Assembly: GCF_002101555.1 (NCBI RefSeq)
Contig: NZ_LQOL01000048.1
Span: 1 to 43,609, forward strand
Reading direction: 5' to 3'
Source of the DNA: Mycolicibacterium canariasense
GTDB lineage: Bacteria; Actinomycetota; Actinomycetes; Mycobacteriales; Mycobacteriaceae
Length of the DNA stretch: 43,609 nt
This document shows, in pieces, positions 31,689-40,458 of this stretch (position 1 is the stretch's first letter; each line of letters starts with the position of its first letter). The notes under the pieces were generated by a model, which was not told the origin of the DNA, made no database searches, and saw only the letters and a program-made list of their open reading frames with translations. The position numbers were made by a program, and so were the translations under genes.

Positions 31689-34139
31689 ATGCCCGAGCAG
31701 CACACCGTGCGACCACCCGTTGCGGTGACGCTCATCAAGCTCGCATGGTGCTGCCTGCTGGCCAGCGTGATCGCGGCGGGATTGATGTTTCCCTTGGTGG
31801 GTGGTCTCGGGCTGATGTCCAACCGCGCCTCCGACGTCGTCGCCAACGGGTCGGCCCAGCTCGTGGAGGGCGAGGTGCCCGCGGTCTCGACGATGACCGA
31901 CGCCCGCGGCAACCCGATCGCCTGGCTCTACACCCAGCGCCGGTTCGAGGTGCCCAGCGAGCAAATCGCCAACACCATGAAGCTGGCCATCGTGTCCATC
32001 GAGGACAAGCGATTCGCCGAACACAACGGGGTGGACTGGAAGGGCACGCTCACCGGTCTGGCCGGATATGCCTCCGGCGATCTGGACACCCGCGGCGGAT
32101 CCACGCTGGAACAGCAGTACGTGAAGAACTACCAGTTGCTGGTGATCGCGCAGACCGACGCCGAGAAGCGTGCCGCGATCGAGACCACGCCGGCCCGCAA
32201 GCTGCGCGAGATCCGCATGGCACTGACCCTGGACAAGACGTTCACCAAACCGGAGATCCTGACCCGCTACCTGAATCTGGTGTCATTCGGCAACGGCGCG
32301 TTCGGAATCCAGGACGCGGCGCAGACGTACTTCGGCGTCAACGCCTCGGAGCTGAACTGGCAGCAGGCCGCCCTGCTGGCCGGCATGGTGCAGTCGACCA
32401 GCACGCTGAACCCGTACACCAACCCCGATGGCGCGCTCGCCCGTCGCAACCTGGTGCTGGACACCATGATCGAGAACATCCCGCAGGAGGCCGACGCGTT
32501 GCGGGCGGCCAAGCAGCAGCCGCTGGGCATCCTGCCGCAACCCAACGAACTGCCGCGCGGGTGTATCGCCGCCGGGGATCGGGCCTTCTTCTGCGACTAC
32601 GTGCTGGACTATCTGGCCCGCGCCGGGATCAGCAAGGAGCAGGTGGCCAAGGGCGGCTACCTCATCCGCACCACGCTGGATCCCGACATCCAGGCCAACG
32701 TCAAATCGGCGGTCGACAGCATCGCCGCCCCCGATCTCACCGGCGTCGCCAGCGTGATGAGCGTCATCAAGCCGGGCAAGACCGCGCATCCGGTGGTGGC
32801 GATGGCCAGCAACCGCACCTACGGCCTCAACACCGATGCCGGCGAAACCATGCAGCCGCAGCCGTTCTCGCTGGTCGGCGACGGCGCCGGGTCCATCTTC
32901 AAGGTGTTCACCACCGCCGCAGCCCTCGACATGGGCATGGGCATCAACGCGACGCTGGACGCGCCGGCCCGGTTCGAGGCCAAGGGGCTCGGCAGCGGCG
33001 GCGCGAAGGGCTGCCCCGCGGCGACCTGGTGCGTGCAGAACGCCGGCAACTACCGCGGCCAGATGAGCGTCACCGACGCGCTGGCCACCTCGCCGAACAC
33101 CGCCTTCGCCAAGCTGATCAGCCAGGTCGGGGTGCAGCGGACGGTGGACATGGCCGTCAAGCTGGGCCTGCGGTCCTATGCGCTGCCCGGCACCGCCCGC
33201 GACTACGACCCGGAGAGCAACGAGAGCCTGGCCGATTTCATCAAACGGCAGAACCTCGGGTCGTTCACGTTGGGCCCGGTCGAGGTGAACGCGCTCGAGC
33301 TGTCCAATGTGGCGGCGACGCTGGCCTCATCGGGCACCTGGTGCCCGCCCAATCCGGTCGACAAGGTCTTCGACCGGCACGGCCAGGAGGTCGCCGTGAC
33401 CACCGAGACGTGTGAGCAGGTGGTGCCAGAGGGTCTGGCCAACACGCTGGCCAACGCCATGAGCCACGACGACCAGGGCAACGGCACGGCCGCCGGTTCG
33501 GCCGGCGCGGCGGGCTGGAACCTGCCGATGTCGGGTAAGACGGGAACCACCGAGGCGCACCGCTCGTCGGGATTCCTCGGGTTCACCAGCGCGTTCGCCG
33601 CCGCGAACTACATCTACGACGATTCCAGCACTCCTGGCGACCTGTGCTCGTTCCCGTTGCGGCAGTGCGGATCCGGTGACCTGTTCGGCGGTAACGAGCC
33701 CGCCAGGACCTGGTTCACCGCGATGAAACCGATCACCCCGGACACGGTGCAGCTGCCCCCGACCGATCCGCGGTACGTCGAGGGCGGCCCCGGCTCGAAG
33801 GTGCCCAGTGTCGCCGGCATGTCCCAGGACGCCGCCCGGCAGCGACTCAAGGACGCCGGGTTCCAGGTCGCCGACCAGGCCACCCCGGTGAACAGTGTGT
33901 CGTCGGCCGGAACCGTCGTGGGCACCTCGCCGTCCGGGCAGACCATTCCGGGGTCGATCATCACCATCCAGGTCAGCAACGGCATCCCGCCACCACCGCC
34001 GCCCCCGCCGATCGGCATCCCGGGCCTCGACCCGAACGCGCCGCCGCCACAGGTGGGCTCGACGGTCATCGAGATCCCCGGACTGCCGCCGATCACGGTG
34101 CCGGTGCTGGGGCCGCCGCCGCCACCGCCCCCGCCGTGA
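31689..34139 (+). CDS. ponA2: Bifunctional penicillin-binding protein PonA2
   Basis: An 816-residue class A PBP that polymerises and cross-links peptidoglycan. Order: short cytosolic start, one membrane helix (LAWCCLLASVIAAGLMFPLV), glycosyltransferase domain (AIVSIEDKRFAEHNGVDWKG, then RGGSTLEQQYVKNY), transpeptidase domain with SIFK, SPN and SGKTGT motifs, a PASTA domain (KVPSVAGMSQDAARQRLKDA) and a proline-rich tail of poly-Pro runs. ATG 31689 is chosen; the frame stays open to 31545, but that part lacks similarity. PonA2 matters under non-replicating and acid stress in mycobacteria. Confidence 0.94.
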   Translation: MPEQHTVRPPVAVTLIKLAWCCLLASVIAAGLMFPLVGGLGLMSNRASDVVANGSAQLVEGEVPAVSTMTDARGNPIAWLYTQRRFEVPSEQIANTMKLAIVSIEDKRFAEHNGVDWKGTLTGLAGYASGDLDTRGGSTLEQQYVKNYQLLVIAQTDAEKRAAIETTPARKLREIRMALTLDKTFTKPEILTRYLNLVSFGNGAFGIQDAAQTYFGVNASELNWQQAALLAGMVQSTSTLNPYTNPDGALARRNLVLDTMIENIPQEADALRAAKQQPLGILPQPNELPRGCIAAGDRAFFCDYVLDYLARAGISKEQVAKGGYLIRTTLDPDIQANVKSAVDSIAAPDLTGVASVMSVIKPGKTAHPVVAMASNRTYGLNTDAGETMQPQPFSLVGDGAGSIFKVFTTAAALDMGMGINATLDAPARFEAKGLGSGGAKGCPAATWCVQNAGNYRGQMSVTDALATSPNTAFAKLISQVGVQRTVDMAVKLGLRSYALPGTARDYDPESNESLADFIKRQNLGSFTLGPVEVNALELSNVAATLASSGTWCPPNPVDKVFDRHGQEVAVTTETCEQVVPEGLANTLANAMSHDDQGNGTAAGSAGAAGWNLPMSGKTGTTEAHRSSGFLGFTSAFAAANYIYDDSSTPGDLCSFPLRQCGSGDLFGGNEPARTWFTAMKPITPDTVQLPPTDPRYVEGGPGSKVPSVAGMSQDAARQRLKDAGFQVADQATPVNSVSSAGTVVGTSPSGQTIPGSIITIQVSNGIPPPPPPPPIGIPGLDPNAPPPQVGSTVIEIPGLPPITVPVLGPPPPPPPP

Positions 34140-34189
34140 TCACAGGTGATAGCCCGGCCCTGGTGCGCCGGTGGCAGTAGTCTTTTGAC

Positions 34190-35137
34190 ATGCCGTACGT
34201 GAAGAACACTGCCGCCGTCGCCGCAGGGGCCCTGGCCGCCGGCATCGGTTATGCGTCGCTGATCGAGCGCAACGCCTTCGCGCTGCGGGAGTTCACCATG
34301 CCGGTGCTCACGCCGGGCTCCACGCCGTTGCGGGTGCTGCACCTCAGTGATCTGCACATGCTGCCCCGGCAGCGCCGCAAGCAGGCGTGGCTGCGCGAGT
34401 TGGCGGCGCTGGAACCGGATTTCGTGGTCAACACGGGCGACAATCTGTCGCATCCGCGGTCGGTCCCGGCCGTCGTACAGGCGCTCGGGGATCTGCTCTC
34501 GGTGCCGGGGGTGTTCGTGTTCGGCAGCAACGACTATTTCGCCCCGCGCCCGAAGAACCCGGCGAACTATCTGTTCAAGAAGCACAAGCGCATCCACGGT
34601 GCCCCGCTGCCCTGGCAGGACCTGCGTGCGGCGTTCACCGAACGCGGCTGGCTGGACATGACCCACACCCGCCGCGAATTCGACGTGGCCGGACTGCGCA
34701 TCGCCGCGGCCGGCGTGGACGATCCGCACCTGCGTCGCGACCGCTACGACACCATCGCCGGGCCGGCCAGCCCGACGGCGAACCTGCGGCTGGGCGTCAC
34801 CCACTCGCCGGAACCCCGGGTGCTGGACCGGTTCGCCGCCGACGGCTATCAGCTGGTGATGGCCGGGCACACCCACGGCGGGCAGCTGTGCCTGCCGTTC
34901 TACGGCGCCGTCGTCACCAACTGCGACCTGGACCGCTCCCGGGTGAAGGGTCCCTCGCAGTGGGGTGCCGACATGAAGCTGCACGTGTCGGCGGGCATCG
35001 GCACCTCCCCGTATGCGCCGGTGCGGTTCTGCTGCCGGCCGGAGGCCACCCTGCTGACCCTGGTCGCCGCGCCGACCCGCGGATCGGCGCTGGGCACCAC
35101 GGCGGGGCAGGCGCACCCGACCGTCACGGCACGGTGA
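34190..35137 (+). CDS. Metallophosphoesterase (Rv3683-like)
   Basis: A 315-residue calcineurin-like phosphoesterase of the YkuE type, with an N-terminal hydrophobic helix ([20 protein letters not shown]) that probably anchors it to the membrane. Metal-binding motifs: [25 protein letters not shown] in place of the usual GNHD, and [13 protein letters not shown]. The substitution in motif III (Ser for the first Asn and Asn for His) may alter catalysis. ATG 34190. Its stop overlaps the GTG of the following gene by four bases, so the two are co-translated. Confidence 0.87.
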   Translation: MPYVKNTAAVAAGALAAGIGYASLIERNAFALREFTMPVLTPGSTPLRVLHLSDLHMLPRQRRKQAWLRELAALEPDFVVNTGDNLSHPRSVPAVVQALGDLLSVPGVFVFGSNDYFAPRPKNPANYLFKKHKRIHGAPLPWQDLRAAFTERGWLDMTHTRREFDVAGLRIAAAGVDDPHLRRDRYDTIAGPASPTANLRLGVTHSPEPRVLDRFAADGYQLVMAGHTHGGQLCLPFYGAVVTNCDLDRSRVKGPSQWGADMKLHVSAGIGTSPYAPVRFCCRPEATLLTLVAAPTRGSALGTTAGQAHPTVTAR

Positions 35138-36237
35138 GCCCCGGGGCGTTCAGCGACCGGAACCAACCGCGGGCCTGGGTGGACAACGCCGTCCGGCTGA
35201 TCGAAGCCGACGCGCGGCGCAGCGCCGACACCCACCTGTTGCGCTATCCACTTCCCGACGCGTGGGCCGGCGGGGTGGACGTGCAGTTGTACCTCAAGGA
35301 CGAGTCGACGCATATCACCGGCAGCCTCAAACACCGGTTGGCCCGGTCGCTGTTCCTGTACGCGTTGTGCAACGGGTGGATCGGTGAGCACACCACCGTC
35401 ATCGAGGCGTCATCCGGTTCGACGGCCGTCTCCGAGGCCTACTTCGCCGCACTGCTGGGGCTGCCGTTCATCGCGGTGATGCCGTCCTCCACCAGCGTCA
35501 GCAAGATCAAGCTGATCGAATCACAAGGCGGCCGTTGCCATTTCGTGGCGAAGTCGGCCGAGGTGTACGCGGAGGCCGAGCGGCTGGCGGCGGAGACCGG
35601 CGGGCACTACCTGGACCAGTTCACCAACGCCGAACGGGCCACCGACTGGCGCGGCAACAACAACATCGCCGAGTCGATCTTCGACCAGATGCGGGATGAG
35701 GCCCACCCGGTGCCCGAGTGGGTGGTGGTCGGCGCGGGCACGGGCGGGACCAGCGCCACCATCGGCCGGTATCTGCGCTACCGCCGCTACCCCACCCGGT
35801 TGTGCGTGGTGGACCCGGAGAATTCGGCGTTCTACCCCGCCTACGAGCAGGGCCGCGCCGATATCGAGACCGGCGCGTCCTCCCGGATCGAAGGTATCGG
35901 CAGACCGCGGGTGGAGCCTTCGTTCCTGCCGGGTGTGGTGGATCGGATGGTGGCGGTGCCCGACGCCGCCTCGGTGGCGGCAGCACGCCACGTCAGCCGG
36001 GTGCTGGGCCGACCGGTGGGGCCGTCCACGGGCACCAACGTGTGGGGGGCATTCGCCCTGCTCGCCGAGATGATCGCGCAAGGACGCAGCGGATCGGTGG
36101 TGACGTTGCTGGCCGACAGCGGCAACCGCTACGCCGACACCTACTTCGACGACGAGTGGCTGAGCAGCCAGGGGCTGGATCCATCCGGACCGGCGTCGAC
36201 ACTCGCCGAGTTCGAACGTTCCGGAACCTGGCCCTGA
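35134..36237 (+). CDS. cds1: PLP-dependent cysteine desulfhydrase-like enzyme (Rv3684)
   Basis: A 367-residue fold-type II PLP enzyme of the cysteine synthase family. The Schiff-base lysine is K66 in [11 protein letters not shown], the asparagine-loop equivalent is [10 protein letters not shown], and the phosphate-binding loop is [13 protein letters not shown]. The M. tuberculosis homologue Rv3684 (Cds1) degrades cysteine to pyruvate, ammonia and H2S; I recall this but cannot verify it. GTG 35134 overlaps the preceding stop (GTGA). The 3' end is overlapped on the other strand by a possible 59-codon membrane ORF. Confidence 0.85.
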   Translation: MSPGAFSDRNQPRAWVDNAVRLIEADARRSADTHLLRYPLPDAWAGGVDVQLYLKDESTHITGSLKHRLARSLFLYALCNGWIGEHTTVIEASSGSTAVSEAYFAALLGLPFIAVMPSSTSVSKIKLIESQGGRCHFVAKSAEVYAEAERLAAETGGHYLDQFTNAERATDWRGNNNIAESIFDQMRDEAHPVPEWVVVGAGTGGTSATIGRYLRYRRYPTRLCVVDPENSAFYPAYEQGRADIETGASSRIEGIGRPRVEPSFLPGVVDRMVAVPDAASVAAARHVSRVLGRPVGPSTGTNVWGAFALLAEMIAQGRSGSVVTLLADSGNRYADTYFDDEWLSSQGLDPSGPASTLAEFERSGTWP

Positions 36238-36320
36238 CCCTCGGCGCGGCCCGTCATGAAGAGCCATAACGCGGCCAAGGCGAAGAACCCGATATAGATC
36301 ATGGCGCCCAGTCCGGTCAT
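36141..36320 (-). CDS. Possible small single-pass membrane protein
   Basis: ATG 36320 opens a 59-codon frame whose first residues, [20 protein letters not shown], look like a genuine membrane helix followed by [10 protein letters not shown] and a polar tail. The first 28 codons lie outside cds1, while the rest runs antisense through its 3' end, where the frame may be incidental. KdpF-like peptides have similar size, but no kdp genes are near. Uncertain. Confidence 0.35.
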   Translation of the reverse strand: MTGLGAMIYIGFFALAALWLFMTGRAEGQGQVPERSNSASVDAGPDGSSPWLLSHSSSK

Positions 36321-36477
36321 GTCTGCCTCACTCCGTCGAATCGATGTGGAATCGATCAGGCCGTTCCGGCCTTCGGAAGCTATAACGCACGGGACGCTCT
36401 AATTCTTTCCTAATCTTGGCAGTGATATACGTCGCGACACGGACGCCGCGCCCGCCGCGGGTGGCTACCGTGCGGGT

Positions 36478-37590
36478 ATGGGCGCCGAACTCCGCACTCC
36501 CAGCGTGTGGCTGCCCGCGCTCGTCACCGCATTGATCCAGCTGGCCGGCACCTTCGGCGCCCGCCGGCGGTTCGACGGCCTGGCCGCGCTGCCCGTGACG
36601 CCGTACGCGGTGGTGTTGCTGCTGGCCGGCCCGGCGCTGCTGCTGGCCCGGCGCCGGTACCCGCTGCCGGTGCTGGCCGGCGTCCTCGCCGTGACGGTCG
36701 CCTACCTCCACGCGACGCACCGGCCGGGACCGGTGGTGCTCGCCCTGGTCATCGCGTTCCTCACCGCTGCGTCCACCGGGGCGCGCTGGCACACCTATCC
36801 GCTGCCGTTCATCGGCTGGGCGCTGTTCGTGTGGTGGCGGTCCCCACCCGCCGAGGCCGCGGGCGCGCTGGGCGCCTGGATGTTGGTGCTGCTGGCCATC
36901 GCCGAGGGTATTCGGCAACGCCGGGCCAGCCTGGAGGCCGGTCGTCAGCGGCGCGCGGCGATGGAACGGGACGCCGCCTCACAGGCCCGGTTGACCATCG
37001 CGCGTGAGCTGCACGACGTGCTGGCCCACAGCCTGTCGATGATCAACGTGCAATCCGCGGTGGCGCTCGAGCTGCTCGACACCCAGCCAGAACGGGCCGG
37101 CCCGGCCTTGTCCGCGATCAAAGATGCCAGCAGGCAGGCGATTTCGGATATGAACGCGCTGGTCGCCGCCCTGCGGACCGAATCCGGGGAGCCCACCGCG
37201 CCGACCCCGGGCATCACCGATCTGGACGCGCTGGTGGGCTTCACCCGCGCCACCGGCCTGACCGTCACCACGACGGTGTGCGGGCGGCCGCGCGCCGTGC
37301 CGGCGGTGATCGACAGCGCCGCCGCCCGCATCGTGCAGGAGTCGCTGACCAACGTGGTGCGCCACTCCACCGCGACCGCGGCGACGGTGACGATCACTTA
37401 TGGCGACGACGCGCTCGAGGTGGCGGTCGACGACGACGGCCGGCCGGTACACACCGCAGGCACCGGCGGCAGCGGGATCGCCGGGATGCGGGAGCGGGCG
37501 CAGGCGCTGGGCGGGTCGCTGTCGGCGCGACGACTGCCCACCGGCGGATTCCGGGTGCACGCGGCGCTGCCGGTGGGTGACCCTCGATGA
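36478..37590 (+). CDS. NarL-type sensor histidine kinase
   Basis: A 370-residue membrane kinase. About four to five N-terminal hydrophobic helices (for example YAVVLLLAGPALLLA and VVLALVIAFLTAA) precede a HisKA_3 dimerisation domain with the phosphoacceptor histidine in IARELHDVLAHSLSMI. The ATPase domain has VRHSTATAATVTITY (N box), DDDGRP and GSGIAGMRERAQALGG (G boxes). The signal is unknown. ATG 36478; four-base overlap with the response regulator shows a dedicated pair. Confidence 0.9.
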   Translation: MGAELRTPSVWLPALVTALIQLAGTFGARRRFDGLAALPVTPYAVVLLLAGPALLLARRRYPLPVLAGVLAVTVAYLHATHRPGPVVLALVIAFLTAASTGARWHTYPLPFIGWALFVWWRSPPAEAAGALGAWMLVLLAIAEGIRQRRASLEAGRQRRAAMERDAASQARLTIARELHDVLAHSLSMINVQSAVALELLDTQPERAGPALSAIKDASRQAISDMNALVAALRTESGEPTAPTPGITDLDALVGFTRATGLTVTTTVCGRPRAVPAVIDSAAARIVQESLTNVVRHSTATAATVTITYGDDALEVAVDDDGRPVHTAGTGGSGIAGMRERAQALGGSLSARRLPTGGFRVHAALPVGDPR

Positions 37591-38249
37591 TCCGGGTGCT
37601 GGTGGCCGACGACCAGGTGCTGGTGCGGGCCGGATTCGTCGCGCTGCTGGACGCCCAGCCCGATATCGAGGTGGCCGGGGAGGCCGCGACCGGAACGTCG
37701 GCGGTGGAGCTGACTCGCCGGCTGCAGCCCGATGTGGTGTTGATGGACATCCGGATGCCGGACCTGGACGGGCTGAGCGCCACCCGGGCGATCACCGCCG
37801 ACCCGGCCCTGACCGGCGTGCGGGTGGTGGTGTTGACCACCTTCGAGCTGGACGAGTACGTGTTCGAGGCGATGCGGGCCGGCGCCAGCGGTTTCCTGGT
37901 CAAGCACAGCGAGCCCAGCGAGCTGGTGCGGGCCGTGCGGGTGGTCACCGAGGGTGATGCGCTGCTGTCACCGTCGGTGACGCGCCGGCTGATGGCCGAG
38001 TTCGCGTCTCGTGCCAAACCGCCGGCCGCAGTGTCCCTGCCGGACCTCACCGCACGGGAACGGGAGGTGATGACCCTGGTCGCCGAGGGGCTGACCAACG
38101 CCGAGATCGGTGCCCGGCTGTTCATGAGCCCGGCGACCGCGCGCACCCACGTCAGCCGGATCCTGACCAAGCTGGGCGCCCGGGACCGCACCCAACTGGT
38201 GGTGCTGGCCTACGAGAGCGGACTGGTCCGGCCCGGGTGGCAGGGCTGA
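37587..38249 (+). CDS. NarL/LuxR-family response regulator
   Basis: A 220-residue regulator: receiver domain with acidic pocket (VLVADDQVLVRAG), phosphoacceptor Asp in DVVLMDIRMPDLDG, Thr in VVVLTTFELDEYV and Lys in GFLVKHSEP; C-terminal LuxR helix-turn-helix LTAREREVMTLVAEGLTNAE followed by IGARLFMSPATARTHVSRIL. ATG 37587 overlaps the kinase stop. Target genes are unknown; related mycobacterial pairs often control neighbouring ABC exporters, but none is adjacent. Confidence 0.93.
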   Translation: MIRVLVADDQVLVRAGFVALLDAQPDIEVAGEAATGTSAVELTRRLQPDVVLMDIRMPDLDGLSATRAITADPALTGVRVVVLTTFELDEYVFEAMRAGASGFLVKHSEPSELVRAVRVVTEGDALLSPSVTRRLMAEFASRAKPPAAVSLPDLTAREREVMTLVAEGLTNAEIGARLFMSPATARTHVSRILTKLGARDRTQLVVLAYESGLVRPGWQG

Positions 38250-38328
38250 GCGCTACGGCACGCGGCGTAGCGATGTCGACGCCTCGCGGCCGATGCCTGC
38301 CGCGGACACACCGAGCAGGCTGGACACC

Positions 38329-38592
38329 ATGAACCTTTACGAATACCTGCCGCAGACCATGACCTTCGTCGCCGACGACGGGCGCCGGTTCGGCGCCGTG
38401 GCCTTCCACCCGTGGTTCCTGCTGGCCCGGCTGATCGTGCTGGCCCTGGTGGTCACCGCGATCTGGCTGATCGCGCGGCGGCTGCAGGGCCGCAAGGGCG
38501 AGAACACCCTGCGCGACGTGTACGCCCGCGGCGAGGTCGGCGAGGCGGAGTACCGGGAGCGGCTGGCGGTGCTGCGCGCAACCAGAAGGTAG
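38329..38592 (+). CDS. SHOCT-domain small membrane protein
   Basis: An 87-residue protein starting MNLYEYLPQTMTFV at ATG 38329. One membrane helix (LLARLIVLALVVTAIWLIAR) is followed by a cytosolic SHOCT motif (NTLRDVYARGEVGEAEYRER). SHOCT segments are short oligomerisation modules. It follows the two-component pair on the same strand by about 80 bp and may be in its operon. An in-frame start at 38293 is less likely. Function unknown. Confidence 0.8.
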   Translation: MNLYEYLPQTMTFVADDGRRFGAVAFHPWFLLARLIVLALVVTAIWLIARRLQGRKGENTLRDVYARGEVGEAEYRERLAVLRATRR

Positions 38593-38663
38593 CCGGGAGG
38601 CCCCGCCTGAGCAGCCGTTTGGCTTCGCGGTACCCCGGTGCGATACGCTGTCGTGGCTTCACG

Positions 38664-38737
38664 CGGGGTGTGGCGCAGCTTGGTAGCGTGCTTCGTTCGG
38701 GACGAAGAGGTCGTGGGTTCGAATCCCGCCACCCCGA
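38664..38737 (+). tRNA. tRNA-Pro (anticodon CGG)
   Basis: A 74-nt cloverleaf: acceptor CGGGGTG / CACCCCG with discriminator A, D arm with AGCTTGGTAG, anticodon stem CTTCG / CGAAG around TTCGGGA, giving CGG, and T arm with GGTTCGAATCC. CCA is not encoded. Its 3' half is the likely attachment site of the integrase element that follows. Confidence 0.95.
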
Positions 38738-38756
38738 CTGGTGTGTTCGCAGGTAG

Positions 38757-38787
38757 AGGCCCTGACCGGGAATTCTGGTCGGGGCCT
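38757..38787. terminator. Hairpin between tRNA-Pro and the integrase gene
   Basis: AGGCCCTGACC pairs with GGTCGGGGCCT (one G-T wobble) around a 9-base loop; TCTT follows on the plus strand. It lies just past the integrase stop and probably terminates both transcripts. Confidence 0.7.
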
Positions 38788-38789
38788 TC

Positions 38790-39959
38790 TTACTTCCCAG
38801 TCCGCAGCTGGTCCGCAGTGGATTCCAAAGACCGCATCCGCGCCGCATCTAGTGCAACCGAAACCTGCTCCAGGTCGTCCGGGAACAAGTCTGCATAGGT
38901 GTCCAGGGTCAGGACTGCGGACGCGTGCCCGAGCATCGTCTGGACGGCCTTGACGTTGGCCCCCGCGCTGATCGACAGCGACGCCGCCGTGTGGCGAAGG
39001 TCGTGCGGTGTCACGGTGGGGTACGCCGGGTCTGCTGCCTGGAGACGTTGGACGGCCACGTTGAAGACCCGCGGCCGCCACGTCGACACTCGCAGCAGTG
39101 CTCCTCCTGGCGATGTGAACACCAAGTCCTCACGCCGCTTACCCATCATGAGCACGGCCAGCGGCTCGGCCAGGAACGCCGGGAACGGCACCGAGCGACG
39201 TTCGTGGGATTTCGGCGACGACCACACCACACGTCCCTTCACCTCGGCGACCGCCTCACGGATATTCACCCTGCGACGCAGCATGTCGAATGACTCCACC
39301 CGCAGCGCTGCCATCTCGCCCCAGCGCAACCCGGTGTAGGCCAGAAATCGAACAACGATGGCGTACTCGCCGACCTCGCGGGCCAGAAGTTCCACCTGCC
39401 GGTGCGTCAGGTAGCCCCGTGCTCGGTGCTGTCGTCGCGGCGACTTCACTCCCATACGCGGATTGCGGGGGATCCGTCGATCGTCGACGGCCATCTCCAG
39501 AATCTGTCTCAGGACGCTAAGCGCATTCTCGATGGTGGCCGGTTTGGCTCCACCCGCCGCCAATTGCTGCACCCACGCCCTGATATCCGACGATTGCACG
39601 TCGGCTACTGCGACCGCGGCCCACCGGCCTTCGACGTAGCCCGACCATGCGAACGCGCGTGTCGCAACCGTCGTCTCCTTCAAATGGCCCTGGGTACCAA
39701 GCCACTTGGCGTGCAATTCACGGACGGTAATGCGCCCGGCTTTTGGCGCGACATAGGTTCCTATCGTCTGCGCGGCTGTGATCTCGTTGAGAAAGGCCTG
39801 AGCGTCCACCTTGCGGTCGAACGAACGGGTGTTCTCACCGCCTTGATCATCGACATACCGGGCCAACCATCGGCGCCCTTTGCCATTGCGCGCGGCAGGG
39901 GTCCCGTCCGATCGACGCCACCTGTCCTCGACGCCGGCGCGGCGGTTTCGTCGCTGCAT
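38790..39959 (-). CDS. int: Tyrosine integrase
   Basis: A 389-residue phage-type integrase. N-terminal arm-binding region (RRWLARYVDDQGGENTRSFD), core-binding SAM-like domain, and catalytic domain with Arg in AYTGLRWGEMAALR, the box TPHDLRHTAASLS, and Tyr in LGHASAVLTLDTYADLF. ATG 39959 is supported by GGAGGTG six bases upstream; the frame extends to 40085 without similarity. It reads toward tRNA-Pro 50 bp away, where it should recombine. Confidence 0.93.
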   Translation of the reverse strand: MQRRNRRAGVEDRWRRSDGTPAARNGKGRRWLARYVDDQGGENTRSFDRKVDAQAFLNEITAAQTIGTYVAPKAGRITVRELHAKWLGTQGHLKETTVATRAFAWSGYVEGRWAAVAVADVQSSDIRAWVQQLAAGGAKPATIENALSVLRQILEMAVDDRRIPRNPRMGVKSPRRQHRARGYLTHRQVELLAREVGEYAIVVRFLAYTGLRWGEMAALRVESFDMLRRRVNIREAVAEVKGRVVWSSPKSHERRSVPFPAFLAEPLAVLMMGKRREDLVFTSPGGALLRVSTWRPRVFNVAVQRLQAADPAYPTVTPHDLRHTAASLSISAGANVKAVQTMLGHASAVLTLDTYADLFPDDLEQVSVALDAARMRSLESTADQLRTGK

Positions 39960-40127
39960 GTGAGCCACCTCCGTTGGGTGCCAGATTCCCACCGACCACC
40001 GACAGCCGACGAAATCGTTCGACTGGAGCCAATTTATAGGCGAAGTTGAGGGTACTGGTGGACAAATGCAGGGCGCCACCACCACCGTTGGATTCGTTGA
40101 CAGAACCCACTATTGAGGAGCAGCTAC

Positions 40128-40325
40128 ATGGATCTACTGAGTGCCAAACAGGTTTCAGACATCATCGGCATTCCCGTTGGAACTCTCCGCTACTGGCGCC
40201 ACTGCGACATCGGACCGGCCAGTTTCACCTTGGGCCGCCGAGTCGTCTACCGGCGCGACGAAGTGCTGCGATGGATCTCGGAGCAAGAAAGCGCAACCCG
40301 GCGCGGAGGCGGAGACGCCGCGTGA
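40128..40325 (+). CDS. Excisionase-like MerR/AlpA HTH protein
   Basis: A 65-residue helix-turn-helix protein (MDLLSAKQVSDIIGIPVGTL, then RYWRHCDIGPASFTLGRRVV and YRRDEVLRWI) of the AlpA/Xis type that binds near attachment sites to favour excision, or acts as a small regulator. ATG 40128 follows GAGGAG by 7 bases. It is divergent from int, the usual Xis arrangement in actinobacterial elements. A terminator follows the stop. Confidence 0.85.
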   Translation: MDLLSAKQVSDIIGIPVGTLRYWRHCDIGPASFTLGRRVVYRRDEVLRWISEQESATRRGGGDAA

Positions 40326-40339
40326 ACCGCACCCACGAA

Positions 40340-40368
40340 AAAGACCCCGGGGCCTAGCCGAGGTCTTT
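40340..40368 (+). terminator. Terminator after the excisionase-like gene
   Basis: AAAGACC (40340-40346) pairs with GGTCTTT (40362-40368), with an inner CGG/CCG extension; the outer arm ends in T's followed by GTT. Confidence 0.65.
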
Positions 40369-40458
40369 GTTCGAACCACCTGATCATCCGACACGGAAGT
40401 TCCACATGAGAATAGCTCGTCAACGCAGCCTGCATAAGCACCGTATGCAGGAAATCCT

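Noticed and set aside
31745..33415. 556-codon plus-strand frame inside ponA2
   Set aside because: Shadow of ponA2; Arg/Gly-rich with no domain motifs.
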